DNA of 64,000 bases from Terrirubrum flagellatum (GCF_022059845.1 NZ_CP091852.1:1-64000), one strand, 5' to 3'; positions 25,773 to 40,700 are shown, counted from the stretch's first letter. Numbers and translations are program-made. Notes: a model not told the origin generated them from the sequence alone.

Positions 25773-28700
25773 ATGACGCTGGGGCGGATAGGCGTCGCAC
25801 GACACGGAAACACGAACCCAGAGCGCTCGAACGGTCTGGAAGAGGAAGCGACGTTGCCGCCTTCACGCAAATCGACAGGCGTTCGCTCGGCCCGCGCGCG
25901 TGAGCGGAGCGCCGTCCTGATCGGCTTGCCGCTGCGCCGCGCCGCGGGCGTCGCGACAGGTCTGACCAGGCTGCGAAACCGCCTGCTGGCCGGTCCCGCC
26001 ATGGCGGTCGCATTCGGCGCCTCGCCCGGTTTCGCGCAGAACCAGATCATTCCGGACGGCCGCACCCAGACGCAAGTCAATGTTCAGGGCGCGACCACCA
26101 ACATCACCACAAGCACGGTGTCCGGAAACGCCGGCTACAATTCCTTCTCCCAGTTCCGGACGGGCGCGGGCACGACCGTCAACCTCCATCTGCCGCAGGG
26201 GACCGGCGCGCTCGTCAACATCGTTCGCGACGGTCCGGTCGTCGTCAACGGCGTGCTCAATTCCTATCGGCAAGGGCGGATTGGCGGAAACGTCTACTTC
26301 TCGGATTCGCACGGCTTCACGGTCGGCCCCCAGGGCGTCATCAACACGGGATCGCTGACGGTCAACACGCCGACCCGTGAGTTTCTCGATCGGGTCATTT
26401 CGCCGAACGGCGTTGTGAACGCCGAAGCGGCGGCGCAGCTGCGCGCCAACGATGTTCCGCTGTCGCCTGACGGGACGATCACCATCGAGGGCCGCATCAA
26501 TGCGCGCCGATCCGTCACTCTGCATGGGGCGTCGGTTCGCGTCGACGGACGGATCGCGGCCAACGCGGCGCCTGTCGATATCGGCGAGCGCCGACGCGCG
26601 CATCGGGCGGCGTTCGAGGCGACAGTGAACACCCGCGGCCTCACTCGCGGCGGAGCGATGGTCGCCCGCCGCGGCGGCGGCATCGAAATCGTCGCGGCGG
26701 GCTCAGTCTCGCTGTCCGGCCGGCTCAGCGCCAACGCCACGCATCGGCGCGCGGCGGGAGTGGTTACGGTGCGCGCCGGCGGCCGCATCGACGTGGCGTC
26801 CACCGCTCGCGTCAGCGCCAAAGGCCGCGCGCCGGCGGCCTGGATCACTACGCCCGGACTGAACACCGCGGATGGCGGCCGCATCTCGATCACGTCAGCC
26901 GATGCGATCGCCGTGGCGGCGGGCGCGCGATTCAACGCCAGCGCGGCGAAGGCGGCGCCCGGCAAGGGCGGCGAGATCAGGGTTTTCGCGGGAACGAATC
27001 TGCAGGCCGCATCCGACTCGTCATGGCAGGCGGCGGGCGGCGCCAGCGGCGACGGCGGATTCATCGAGCTCAGCGCGAAGCAGACCGTCGCGATCGGCTC
27101 CATCGCGCTTGATCTGTCGTCGCGCGGCGGCGTCGCCGGCACGCTCCTGATCGATCCGACCGACATCGTCATCGGCGGAGCCAGTTCGCCTCAGGCCACG
27201 ATCGGCGTCGACGGCGGCAGCTCGCTGCCGAACCTGATCAGCAACGGCGGCAACATCACGCTCGAGGCGACCAACAGCATCACGATCTCGGCCGGCGGGC
27301 TGGTCGACAGCCGCCAGTACAACAGCGCCGCGGGCGATCTTTCGGCGTCCAACCCTTCGACCGGCGCGTCCGGCTCGATCACGCTGAAGGCGCCGATCAT
27401 CAGCGTCGCCGGCTCGATCCGCGCCGACGTCAGCACGGGCTCCAGCTACGCCGCGGGCGACATCACGCTCATCTCGCAGAAGGCGCACGAGATCGCATCC
27501 GGCCTCGCGCAAGCGACCGCCACCATCGACGTGTCGGGAACGATCAGCGGCCGCAACATCACGATGACCGCTGACGGCGCGGCGAGCTCGAATTTCATCG
27601 ATGCGGCGGGCGGCCTCGCGCAGGCGATCGGCACGAGCGTGGCCTCGACCCTGTTCGGCCTGAATGGCGGCTATGTCGGGAGCCATCTCGAGACCCGCGT
27701 GACGCTGCTCGACGGCGCGAATGTCACCGCGTCGGGCAACGTGGTGATGACGGCGACGGGCGTGCAGACGGCGGCGACGCCGGCGATCACGGTCTCCGGC
27801 GTCAATCCGTTCGCCGCCGCGGTGACGACGGCCGAAATCAGCGGAACCGTGAAAGCGGAGGTCATGTCCGGCGCGCACCTGACGGTCGGCCGCGATCTGA
27901 CCGTCACGGCGGAAAACACCGTCACCATGATGGCGACCGCGCTGTCGGTCTCGACCGCGAACACGCGCGTCAACGCCACCGTCGCCATAGGGCAGACGGA
28001 CGTGGATACGTGGGCGATCCTGCATTCAGGCGCCACCGTGTCGGTCGGCGCTGGCGGCAATGTCACCGTCGGGGCCAAGAACACCAACTCATTCAGCACG
28101 TCCGCGACGGCGATGGCGCTCGCCGGCGGCCAGGCTGGCATCGCAGTCGCCTATTCCGACACGCGGGCGACGGCGGAAGCGCGCGTCGGCGTTTCGCTTG
28201 GAAGCTCGACGAGCCAGCTCGGTCGTCTGACGATCCAGGCGACGTCGGACAACGACAAGAATGCGACGACCTCTTCGGTGGCCGTCGGCAACAACGGGCT
28301 TATCAACGCGCTCGGACTGGCGAGCCTCGGCGCGTCGCAATTTTCGAGCCTCGCCACACGGCTCGGCGTCAGCACCGGCGGTGGTTCAAGCGACGTCTTC
28401 AAGGTCGGCAGCGCGGTCACCATCGCCAACAGCAATCTTGCCGCGCGCGCCGCGATCGACGCCGACGCCGGTGGGACGCCGCCGACGATCTCGGTGCTCA
28501 ATGTCGGCTCGGGCGTGCTTGTCGCGAGCCGGCTCGTCGACTTCGCTGTGCGCGTCGCCGCCGACAGCTCGATCAATTCAAACTCCAACGATCCCAACGG
28601 GCCAAACCCGCCGACGGCTTCAAATCCGAGCGCGACCACCGCGCTGTCTTTCGGCATCGCGGTCGGCAACATTTCGCATGTGAGCAACGCCTCGATCGGG

Positions 28701-31700
28701 CAGGGCGTGACGGTTACAGCGGGCCGCATCGGCGTCGCCGCCTCGACGGAAGTTCCGATCTCCGTCACCTGGCTCGACTGGGACGGCGTCGGCCAAGCTA
28801 TTTCACACATCAACGGCTCGCTCGGTCTCGTCGCCGACGTGCTGACGAGTTACGCGAACGCCACGACGTCATCGAATAATCTCGGACTTGCCGGCGCAGT
28901 CAATTATTTCCGCGTGACCAACGAAACGGCCGCGTGGGTGGGGCAGGGCGCGACGCTCAACCAGTCCGGCGGAGTCGGCTCCTCGGTCAGGACGTTGGCC
29001 GACGGTTACGAGCTCAATCTGGACCAAGCGGTCAGCGTCAAGGCGGAGACCGCGACGAGCAGCATCGACATCGCGGGCAATCTCGCGGTGTTCTCTTTCT
29101 ATCAGACAAATGGCGGCGGCGGGTCCGCGATCGGCGGCGCGCTCAACGACGTCAAGACGAGCAGCACGACGGTCGCCGCGATCGCGTCCGGCGCGACGAT
29201 CAACGCCACCGGGCTCTCGGTGACGGCGGACAATCGCGACAAGATATTCGCCGTGGCGCCGACCTCAGGCGCGGCGAAGGGCGCGCTGGCGCTCAACGGA
29301 ATCGTCTCGAATCTTGCGTTGCAGAATCATACGCTGGCGTCGATCAGCAAGGAGGCCACGGTCTCCGCGTCGAGCGTCGACATCGAGGCGAGTCAGTTCG
29401 TATCGCTGTTTTCGCTGACCGGCGCTGTCGCGCGCGGCGCGGCGTCCGGCGTCGGGCTTTCCGTCGCGACGCTGATCCCTGTCGCGGACACCCGCGCCTA
29501 TGTCGGCGACAATGCGGCTGATCTGTCGGACGACCGGCTTCAGCGCGCCAACGCCGGACAAGGCGTGATCTCGACAGGCCGCATCACCGTCGACGCCTCA
29601 TCGAGCGGTCGTCTTCTCGTGGCTTCGATGGCGGCCGCCGTGGTCGATCCGGCCCAGCCGTCGCTCGACTTGAATTCATTCTCGCTGTCGGATTCCGCGT
29701 TCGACGCGTTGGCGTCAAAGGCAGGCGGTCCGTCCTTCAGCCTGTCGGCCGCCGGAACCGCGGCCGTCGCCCAGACGACCGTCGATACGAAAGCGATCAT
29801 CGACGGAATCCAGCTCCGGAACGCCAGCGGTGGTGGAAATGTCGATGTCGGCGTCACGGCCGAGAATGCGACGATCATCGAGAACGGCGCCGGCGCGGCG
29901 GCGCTTAATCTCAGCGGCAACCAGAGCGTCTCCAGCAATGCGCTCGCAGGCGCGGTGGCGATCGGCATTCTCGGCAACAGCACCGATGCCGCCATCCGCA
30001 ATTCGACTCTGACGAATGCGGACGATGTGACGGTGCGCGCGCTGTCGGGCGGACGTCAGACGATCGTCGGCCTCGGGATCGCCGGCAGCCGCAGCAGTAT
30101 CGGCTCGGTCGCGACGATTTCCGTTGCGGTCGGCATCGTGACGGATCGCGTCCTCGCCGAAGTGAGCAACACGGCGATCACCGCGAACGGGATGGTCGGC
30201 GCCGATCTCAACGTCAACGCCTATCAGACGACCGATATCGGCATTGGCGGCGGCGCGCTTTCGCTCGGCGGCAGAGCCGGATTCGGCGCCGCGATCACCT
30301 ACGCCTCGATCGGGAACCCGGACGGATCGGATGCGGTGAGCGCGCTTGTTCGAGGTTCGAGCGCATCCGGGTTCGACGGCGTACAGGTCACCGCGTCGAA
30401 CTCAAGCCGGATCGGAGCGGGCGCGGCTGCGGGCGGCGGCGGCGCTGACGCGAACGGGCTTGCCGGCGCATTCGTCATCACCGAGATCACGCCGACCACG
30501 CGCGCGGGCATCATCTCCGACGGCGCCGCCAATCTCGCCATCAACCTCCGCGGCGAAGCGATCGTGCTCGCGAATGGAGAGCGCAACAGTTCGTTCGACG
30601 CGATCATTTCGGGCCGCGTCGCAGCGACAGATACGGGGCAGGTCGATTTCACCGGCGCGGCGCTGAACGCCAACCAGGCGGCCAATCCGATTGGCGCTGC
30701 GATCATGGCGGTGGCGGGCGCGGTGCAGGGCGGCCAGAACAGTCTCGGCATTTCGCTTTTGAGTAACCGCATCGCGACATCGCATCTCGCGAGCATCGAT
30801 GGCGTCGATCTCTTGTCGACCGGCGGCGATGTCAGCGTGTCGGCGCGGGATGGATCGACGATCACCTCGATCGCGATCGGCGCCGGGCTCGCCACCGGAC
30901 AGTTCGCCGGACTCGCCTCGACCTCGCTGCCGTCGATCGACAATGTGATCTCGGCGACCATCAGCGGCGCGGGCACGATGGTCACGGGTCGCGACGTGTC
31001 GGTCCTCGCGAGCGGATCGTCGTCGATCCGCGGCGGCGCCGGCACGCTTGGGATCAGCCTCGGCGTCGCGGCGATCGGCCTGTCCATCGTCGATTCCTCG
31101 ATCGCGAACGAGATCACCGCCGGAATTTCCGACGCGAATATTCGCGCCACGCGCGACCTGAAGGTTCTGGGCGACTCCACCGCGACGATCACCTCGATCG
31201 CGCTCGGCATCGCGGCGTCGCGCAACATCGGCCTGGCTGGTTCGATCGCCACCAGCTCGGTCGCCACGAATGTGACGTCCAGCGTCAGTGATGCAGATAT
31301 CATCGCTGACAATAATCTCGGCGTGATCGCGACGAATCGCGACTCCATCGCCGTCGTCGCAGGCGCGGCCGGCGTGACCGTCGGCCAGCCCAGCATCGCC
31401 GGCGGACTGTCCGTGGTGAATAACACGATCGGCGGCGCCACCTCCGCGTCGATCGCCAACAGCAGCGCCGACGCGAAGGCCGCCGGCGCGGGCGCGATGA
31501 CGATCGACAGCGGGCGGCTGGCGAACGCCGTCGATCTCTCCGCAGTGACGAGCATATCGATCGCGGCGCCCGATCAGACCATGACTCAACGGTCGCTGCA
31601 TGGTCTCGGCGTCGTCGCCATGTCGAGCCAGGCCGTGCGCGCGAACTCGGTCACCGCCGGGCTTGCGATCTTTCCGGTCAGCGGCGCCTTCGCGCGCGTC

Positions 31701-34700
31701 GTTATCTCGAACATCATGGGCGGCGCGACGTCGGCGTCGATTTCCGACAGTAGCATCGATGCGCGACTGACCGGCGCGGGGCCGGCGGCGCCTGATGTCG
31801 CTGTGCTGGCCGGCAGCAACTCCTACGCCGCCACCTTCATCGTCGCGGGCGCAGCGGGCGGAATTGCAGGCGCGGGCTCTGACGCCCAGACGATCATGAA
31901 TCGTCAAACGTCGGCAACGGTGACGCAGTCGACTGTGGGAACCACGACGCCAGGATATGCGGGTCCGGGCGTACAGACCGTTGATATCGAAGCGCTTGCG
32001 ACTCAGGCTGCGGCAGGACAGGTCGTCAGCTTCGCGGCCGGTATCGGTGGGGCTGCGGCGACCGGGATCAGCGACAGCTTCGACGCGACGACGACGGCCT
32101 CTTTCGATGGCGGCCTCGTGACGGCGAAGCGCATGATCGTCAACGCCGAGAGCAGCAATGGATTCAATGCGACAGCGGCGGCCGGCTCAGGCGGCGCGGT
32201 CGGTTTCGGAAGCGCCTATGTGGTCGCTTCAAGCGACAATACGACGATTGCGTCGATCGGCGGCGGCGCGAGCCAGAGCACGCTCAATCTGAATGGCGAT
32301 CTGACGGTCGCGGCGTTGAACGGCGGCGATTTCACAGCGCTCGCCGCTGGCGGCAGCGCCGCTGGCGGCGCGGCGGTCGCCGGCATGGTCAATGTCATCA
32401 ATATCGACAACGTCACGCGCGCGCTGATCACGGGCGCGACCATCACGCAGCTTTCGACCGCCACCGAGACGGTCAACGGCGTCGCGCGCAGCGCGCTTAT
32501 TTCAGTCACTGCGACCGAATCCGTCACCATCGAGCCGACCACCGGGACGGCGGCGGCGAGCGCGGGGCTGGGCCTGGGTTCTGCGACCAATATCGTCAAC
32601 TTCAATGGCGGCGTGTCGGCTGCGATCACTGACAGCACGACCTCCTCGCCCGGCGCCGTTACGGTCTCGTCGGGCTCCAACCGCACGATCAATATCGAGA
32701 CGGTGACGGTCGGCGCCGGAGGTTCGAGCGGCGTCGGCGCTGCGGTCGCGGTGCTGAAGATCGGCAGCGCGGGTCCATCCGAAGCGCAGTCGGATCTCAA
32801 TGCCGGCGGCGACGGCACCTTGTCGCGCGTCAACCAATTGACTGCGGTTTCCGGCGATTTTGTCCTCAGCACAACGGGCGTGTCAGCCTATCGCACCGCG
32901 CTGGGCTCCGCGGGAACCGGACAAACGGAAGCGCAACTGCGCGCCGCCGCGCTCACGGAATATCAGCTGCTTCTGCAGAACGGAGTCGTCTCGAACGGAA
33001 CGCTGACGCTGACCGCGAGCGGCGTCGCGGCTTTGCGCGCCACCGCCGCCACGGCGCTCGGCGTCGCCAATCCGACCGATGCGCAGGTCAGGTCGTACGC
33101 ATCGTCGCGCTACGCGCTGCTTGATGGCGGGCGCATCCAGTATGTGCTCGGCGAGTCCGGTCTCGCGAATTATCGCCCGACGGTCGCGCTTTCGATCACG
33201 GACCCGACCGACGATCAGGTCCGCGTCGCGGCCAACGACAAATATCAAAGCCTTCTGGCGAATGGCGCGGTCAACAACGGAAAGTTGACGCTGACGACGC
33301 AAGGCATAGCCGCCTTCCGGTCCGAAGCGACGGCTTCGCTCGGGCACGCCGCGACCGACGCCGAAGTGAAGACCTACGCGGCCAACCTTTACAGCTACTT
33401 CGTGTCCTATCGCGCGCGCACGGCGACGCCGACGGGTTACAGCGCGACGGCCGCCCTCGACCAATCCTCGTCGGAGATTTCCGCCGGCGTCAGCGGCGGC
33501 TCGCTCTCGGCCGGCTCGCTGTCGGTGCGGTCGACGACGACCACAGCGAGCTACAATCATGCGACCGGCGTCGGCTCGGGATCAGCAGGCGTCGGCGCGG
33601 CGACAGCCTATACGACGGTCGGCGACGTCATCACGGCGACGGTGCAGGGAACGTCGGTCACGGCGGGAGCCCTCACTGTCGGAGCGACGGCGCAGGACGG
33701 CGCAAATCCGGCGGCGCGCATCGCCTCCTACGCCGGGGCGGGCGGGCTCGCGGCTGCGGCCGGCGCGGCGGTCGCCAATGCCTCGATCAACAACACGGTC
33801 TCCGCCACGGCTGCGGGAACATTCACGCTGACGGGCGCAGCCTCGCTCAGCGCCAGCGATGCGAGCGGCGTTCGCGCCGACGCCTTCGGCGCCACGGCGG
33901 GCGGCGGCCTCGCGCTCGGCGTTTCGCTGGCGAAAGCGTCGCGAACGAGCGCCGTCAACTCAACCCTCGCCTCGAACGCGCGCGTCGCGAGCGCGACGGG
34001 ACTGACCGTGGACGCGACCAGCAGCGGATATGCGTTTGCGTCAGCGACAGCGGGCGTGGGCGGGCTTCTCGTCGGTGGCGCGGGCGCAGACGCCAGAGCA
34101 AATGATTCCGCGTCAGTGACGGCCCTCGTTGGTTCTGGCGCGTCCGCCAATGTCGGAACCGGCACGATCTCCGTGACCGCGACGGCGAGTCCGGACGCCA
34201 AGTCTTCGGCGCTCGGCGCCTCTGTGGCCGGCGGTCTCGCCGTGGGCGCCGCGATCGCCCGTTCGACCGCTTCGCCAACCGTGCTGGCGGCGATCAATGG
34301 CAATGCGAGCTTGCCGGCGTCTCAATTCACCGCGGGCACGCTCTCGGTGCAGGCGAAGGGCTCGGTGTTTGGCGCGGCGGTCAGCGACATCACCGGCATG
34401 CCGACCTCGACGGCGGACTTCACGCGCGGCGGCCAGTCCGCCGCGTCCTGGGCGGTCGCAGGCTCCGGTTCGGTTTATTACAGCGCGGTCGGCGCCGACT
34501 CGCGCGCCGTCAATACGTCATCGGTCATCGCTTCTGTCGGCGACTATGTCCGGTTGCCCGTTGGCTCCGTCACCATCAAGGCCGACAACAGCTCGATCCA
34601 GGCCGCGAAGGGAACCGGCGTCGCCCTCGGCGGCGTGGCGGCCATTGGCGCGGTCAACGCCCAGGCTGATGCGACCTCGACCACGAATGCGACAGTTGGC

Positions 34701-37700
34701 GACAACGTCGTGATGGCGGCCGCGGGCGCCGGCAGCTTCACGCTGCAGGCGATCGGCAGCGACACGCAGATCGCGCGCGCCACGTCCGGCAGCGGCGGCA
34801 TGGTCGCCGGCGCGGGCGCGACCGCGAAGACGTCCGACACCGCCGGCGTGAACGCCACGATCGGCGCGAGCGTCTCGATCAACACCAACCTGATCTCGAT
34901 CTCCGCCAAGCACAGCGACATCTACGCCGAGACTGTCGACAGCACGCAAGGCGCGCTGCTCGGCGCCAGCGCCTCGATCGCGAACCACACCGTCACTTCC
35001 GACGTGCTCGTCTCGATCGGCGACAACACGATCTTGGCCGCGCGCGGCGCGGGGACGAAGAGCTGTTACGTCACGACCTGCCTGCAAGGAATTGGCATCG
35101 AGAGCCGCAACATCTTCAGCGAGCTGTCGCTCGGCGACACCATCACCGGCGGCGCCGGCGGCGGGGTCAATGGCGTCGGCGCGGAATCGCGCACCACGAT
35201 CACCGGCACGTCGCGCGTTCTCCTCGGCGACAATGTCAGCCTGTCTGCAGGGCAGGACGCCGTTTCTTCGCCCGGGCCGATCTCAATCCAGGCGATCAGC
35301 GAGCTCGATGCGAACGATCAGGTTTCGCTGACCACCGGCGGCGCGCTTCAGGGAGCGGGCGTCAGCTCCTATTACACCGCCGACCCCGACAACACCGTGA
35401 CCCTCGGCGCCAGCAACAGTCTGACGTCGGCCGGCGTGATCAATGTCGGCACCTACACGAAGGCGAACGTCAAGACGAATGCGCTGGTCAGCACATTCGG
35501 CGTGCTCGCGGCGGTTGGAACCGCCAACGCCGACAGCACCGTCAGGACCGACCAGACGATCACCATCGGCGCCAACAGCACGCTGACGGGCCTCGACAAT
35601 GTCAACGTCACCGCGGGCCGCGACGCCTCCGGCATCGCCACGACGGAGATCAACGGCGACGCGACGGCGCTCGGCTACATACGCGGCCTGATCGCCGTGC
35701 CGACGGCGCGGGCCTCGACCAATCTGCGCAACACCGCCCGTCTGGTGGTGAACACCGGCGCAGCGCTGCTCAGCGCCCAGAACGTGACGCTCGGCGCGTT
35801 CGATGGAAGCCTGAACGCCAACGCCGATGGCGCAGGTCACGGCTTCGAGCTCTACGCGATCCCGGTGACGGCTCGCAGCGAGAGCCCCATCAAGCAGGCG
35901 ACCTCGACGCTGGTGATGGACGGCCGCGCGGTTGGCGGCGTGTTCCACGAGCAGGAGATCATCATCGGTTGCGGCGCCGGCGGCCTGTCGATCTGCGGCG
36001 TCAACGATACTCCCAGCATTTATATCAAGGCCGGCGGCGCGCCGGTGGCGGTGACCTACGACCCGAATTTCAACGCGGTGCAATATGTCCGCGACAATTA
36101 CACCACCTACACCGGGACGCTGCCAGACACGACGGTGGCCGACACGCTGGTCGGCGGCATCTCGTCGGGCCTCGTCAAGGCCGTGCGCGTCAGCCAGCTC
36201 TACGCCGCCGGCGGCAACGTCTTCGTCACCGCCGACACCGTCCAGGGCAGCGGCTCGCTGACCGCCAATGGCGGCCCGACTATCAAGGTGACGAACAACA
36301 GCGCCGCCTATCTCATCCTCGACGGCGGCGCCTATATCCCCGATCTCGACACCGGCCGCATCCTTGGCGGCAACGGGCTGACGAAGACCACGGTCAATCC
36401 GAACGGCACCGCCAGCATCATCATCAGCAACGCCTATACGCGAGATGATGTCGGCGGCTATGGCCCCGCCCTGTTGATCGCCGGCGACATCACCAATCTC
36501 GGCGGCCTCGTGTCGCTCAACAACACGCAAGGCTCCTTCGGATTCTCGGGCCAGCGCATCGATGCGCTTCAGTTCAACGTCACGGTGCCCAACGGCGCGG
36601 TCGCAGTCGCCTCGAACGGCCCGAACGGCATGTACAACGCCGGCGCCTCGCCGATGGCGGAGTGGGGCAGCTGGATCTACTATCCTGGCGCCCAGCCCGG
36701 CGCGGCGTCGAACACCTATGTCATCAACGACACGGTCAACGCCATCGCCAACACGCTTTATTTCGGCAATGGCAACAGTCTAAACTACCAGCTCTACCAC
36801 AACATCAACGACGGATCGGACCCGGCGAACCGATACAGCACCATCATGTATGGCAACTGCATCGGCTACGGCGCGACCGGCATGAATTGCGTCGGCGGCT
36901 ATTATTTCGGCAACGGCATCAACTTCGCGCAGATCCCGATCGTCCCCAAATATTACGAGAACAACGCGGCGACGGCGCAAGGCAGCGGCGCACAGATCTA
37001 TGGCGCGCAGGTTGCAATCAAGGCCACGGTGATCAACGTCAACGCTGCGATCGAGGCCGGACGCGTCACCAACCAGTCGGTCTATCTCGACGCGAACCTG
37101 TATCAGGCGCTCGCTTTCGCAGCTTTCAACTACAATTATTACGGCTACGGCTCGCCGACGGTCGATCTCACCAACGATCCGCGCATCCTCAACTATGGCT
37201 CGGCGGCCAACACCTACCGCGTCGTCAACAGCGGCGACAAACTGATCCCGGTCACCTACGATATCCGCACCGGCCAGCTCACCATCAGCGATGTCAACGC
37301 ATCTTCCGGCGGCGGCTCGGTGCTGCTCGACGGCCAGATCATCAGCACGAACACGCTGGGCTCGATCAAGATCAATGGCGGCTTCGGCCATGTCGACATC
37401 ATCAACAACAGCGGCATGGAGCTCATCACCAACCGGATCAACACAGGCACCGCCAGCGGGCCCAACGCCAGCGTCAGCAAGATCACCATCATAGACCGGC
37501 TGAAGTCAGCCGACGTGAACACCAGCGTCTATGTCTACACGCCCGGCTCCGGCATCACGAAATACATCACCTCCAACGGAGCGCAGCCGATTCTGAGCGG
37601 CGCGAACGCGACGCAACCGGCGGAATTCATCTCCGGCGACACCACGCGTTACACCCCCGTCAGCGGCACGCGCTACGAGTGGACGCAGCAACTCTGGGTC

Positions 37701-40700
37701 CACAAGGACGGACTGATCGTCAACAACCCCAACGCACAAGGCGTCTGGCGCTACAACTCGGGCTCGGCGAACAACCCCTGGGAATATGTCGCGGCTCCAG
37801 CGACCGGCATCTGGGGCGACGGCACGTCTTCCGGCCCGGACTACTGGAACGTGTCGAGCTCTCCGCAAGGCCGCCTCGTCAACAATCCCGGCGCAGCCGG
37901 CACCGTCTTTTACGAGACGCTGCAGGGCGGAGTCGTCGAAGTTATCAATGCGATGCAGACCTACGGGAACTGCAATGGCGGCAATCCGAGCTTCTGCGAC
38001 TTCGACTTCCGGGGGAACACCGGTTCGACGGCCAACAGCTACTGGAACTACAACTACGTCAAGGACGCCTGGCTGCAGGTGACTGCCTCGGTGAAGGCCG
38101 ACAACCAGTTCGGCATCAGCTTCGCCGGCAATGCGGCCGGGTCGGTCCGGATCGAGTCCAACGCCTCGGTGCGCCAGCAGGGCAACATCGTCAATCCGAG
38201 CGGCGACACCCGGATCGTCGCCTCGGCCGGCAGCCTGGCCCAGGCGCCCAACGTCTCGATCCTGTCGAACAATCTCGTGCTCTACGGGCGCAATGCTGTC
38301 GGCTCGGCGGCGGCGCCGATCCAGGCGACCCTGACATCAGGCGCCGATGTCGCTGCCTATTCCGGCGCGGGCGGCATCTATCTCAACATCGATTCCGACG
38401 CGAAGATTTTCCGTCTCAACGCCAACAACGATGCAGGCGTCAATGTTTACGGCGACATCGTCGTCCACGCGACGGGCGGAATGGAGCTCTCAAGCCGCGT
38501 CCCGAGCAACTATGTCAATGTGCTTGGCGACAACATATCGCTCACGAGCGACAACGGCGCGATCGGCGGCGTCGCTGCGCCGCTGCAAATGCAGGCCTTC
38601 TCGACGCTGCAACCGGACGGCAGCCGCACCGGCGGCGTGGTCAACCTCAAGGCGAAGGGAGATATCGGCGTCCAGCAACTGGCCGACGCTGGCGATCTCC
38701 GCGTCGGGCTGATCTCCAGCACGACGGGCGATGTCCGCATCGACGTGCAGGGCGGACGACTGGTTTCCGCAACCGGGCAGACCGCCGGCCAGGCGCTCAG
38801 CGCCGATCAGCTCGCCGCTGTCTCGCGCTCGCTCAAGCTGACCGCGGCCGACGGCGCCAATGCGGCGGCCCAGGCGAGCGTCGCGAGTTTCGAGCGGCAG
38901 GTGACGCTGAGCTACGATCCCTACATCGCGCTCGCGCGCAACGGCGTGGTGACCAATGGCCGCTTCGCACTGAATGCGAACGCCGTCGCCCTTTACCAGA
39001 CTTTCGCCGACGCCGAGCTCGGACATGTCGCGAGCGATCAGGAGGTGAAGGACTATGCAGCGCGGCGCTACGACGCTTACGCCAATCTGTTCAGCACCGC
39101 CTATGGCGCGAACTGGTCGAATCTCGCGCGATTCAATCCGGCGACGCCGCAATCGGGTTTTGTCTTCAGCGCTACGGCGAGCGACGCCGTAGCCGGGCTC
39201 GTCAATAACATCGCCGGCGACGCCGCGTGGACAGATCGGCAGCTTGTCTCCGCCATTAACGTCTCGGCGCTGCAGCCGGCCAGTTCGTCTGTCGGCAACG
39301 GCGTGGCGCTGGTCGTTGGCCGCGATGTCACGCTCAACATCGCAGGCAATATCGGCTCGCTTGCGCCCGACGCTTCAGTATCTCTCGCCAGCATCCGCGA
39401 CGGCACGATTTCAAATGCGAATCTCGCCGCGCTGTCGGCTGCGTCCACGCCCGGCACCGTCAAGATCGTCGGGCAGACCGCCGGCGGCGCCCGCGTCGAG
39501 GTGACGGACCTCGCAACTGTGGCGCCGGGCGTCACACTGACGAGCGTTGAAATCAAGCAGACGGCGCCGCTCTTCATCAGCGCAAGCGGCGTGTTCTCCG
39601 GCTCGGCGCAGGGCGACATCTATGTGCAGGCGACCAGCGCCGCGCAGGCGGGCGGGGCGAACATCAATGTCGGCCGCGTCACGGCGACCGGCGCAATCAA
39701 CCTGCAAGCTCCGGGCGCGATCTCGGCCGCCACGATTCCCAACAGCACAACGCCACGCAACGCCGTGCAGGTTCAGGCGGGCGGCGATCTCGTCCTGGTG
39801 GCGGGCGGCGGGTCGATCGGCTCCTCCGCGACTCCGCTGACATATCAAATCGGCGGACGGCTGGTGTCGGCCTCGGCCGCAGCTGACGCCTATCTCGCGG
39901 CGTTCGGCGGACCGGCGCAGATCGGGCGCATTTCGGCGATCGGAACCGCGTCGCTGACGGCGGCCTCTGGCGGCATTCAGGGATATTTGCCGGGAATTGC
40001 GATCTCCGCCGGAACGGTTGTGCTCAACGCCGGGGGCGATGTCGGCTCCTCCGCCAATCCGCTCGGCGTGCGCGTCGGGGGGACCGGCGAGTTCTCAGGT
40101 CAGATCGGCGGCTCCGCCTATATTTTGTCGCCAGCGATTTCTGGAACGACCGCTGCGCTGCGCGTCGGCGATCTCTCCGCAACGAGCGGCGTCGTGATGA
40201 GCGCCGACGACGAAGTGCGCGTCCTGCGATCCGTGCGCTCGGCTGGCGGAGGCGTTTCGATCACGAGCGACTCAATCAGCATGGCGAGCGGAGCGTCGAT
40301 CGCGAGCGTCGGTCTCGTGGCGCTCACATCGGCGAGCGACATTTCGCTCGGCCGCGTCTCAAGCGCGTTCGTCCCGGCTTCCGGCGCAACGTCCGTGATG
40401 ATCAGCGCCGCTGGCGCCATCACGGGCAATGGCGATTCCGGAAATCAGATTGAAGCGCTCACCCTCGGCGGCGTCATCAAACTGATCGCAGGGGCGAACA
40501 TCGGCGCGTCTGAACTCGCGCCGCTATCCTTTGTTGGCGCAAGCCTCTCGGCTGAGAGCCTGACCGGAGGCGTCTTCCTGTCGACCGCGTCGAGCGCGCG
40601 CGTGACGAGCCTGATCGCGAGCGCCGGAGCGGCGTGGCTGAATTCCAGCGCGGCGTTGACGATCGATGCGCTCACGAGCCGCGGCGCAACGATCCAGGCG

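Noticed and set aside
30402-31907. Long antisense frames within the adhesin gene (also 30299-31555 and 35283-36530)
   Set aside because: Produced by the repetitive high-GC coding strand; low-complexity translations without motifs.
36662-39208. 848-codon plus-strand frame overlapping the adhesin in another frame
   Set aside because: Arg/Gln/His-rich shadow of the adhesin frame, no start signal or recognisable domain.
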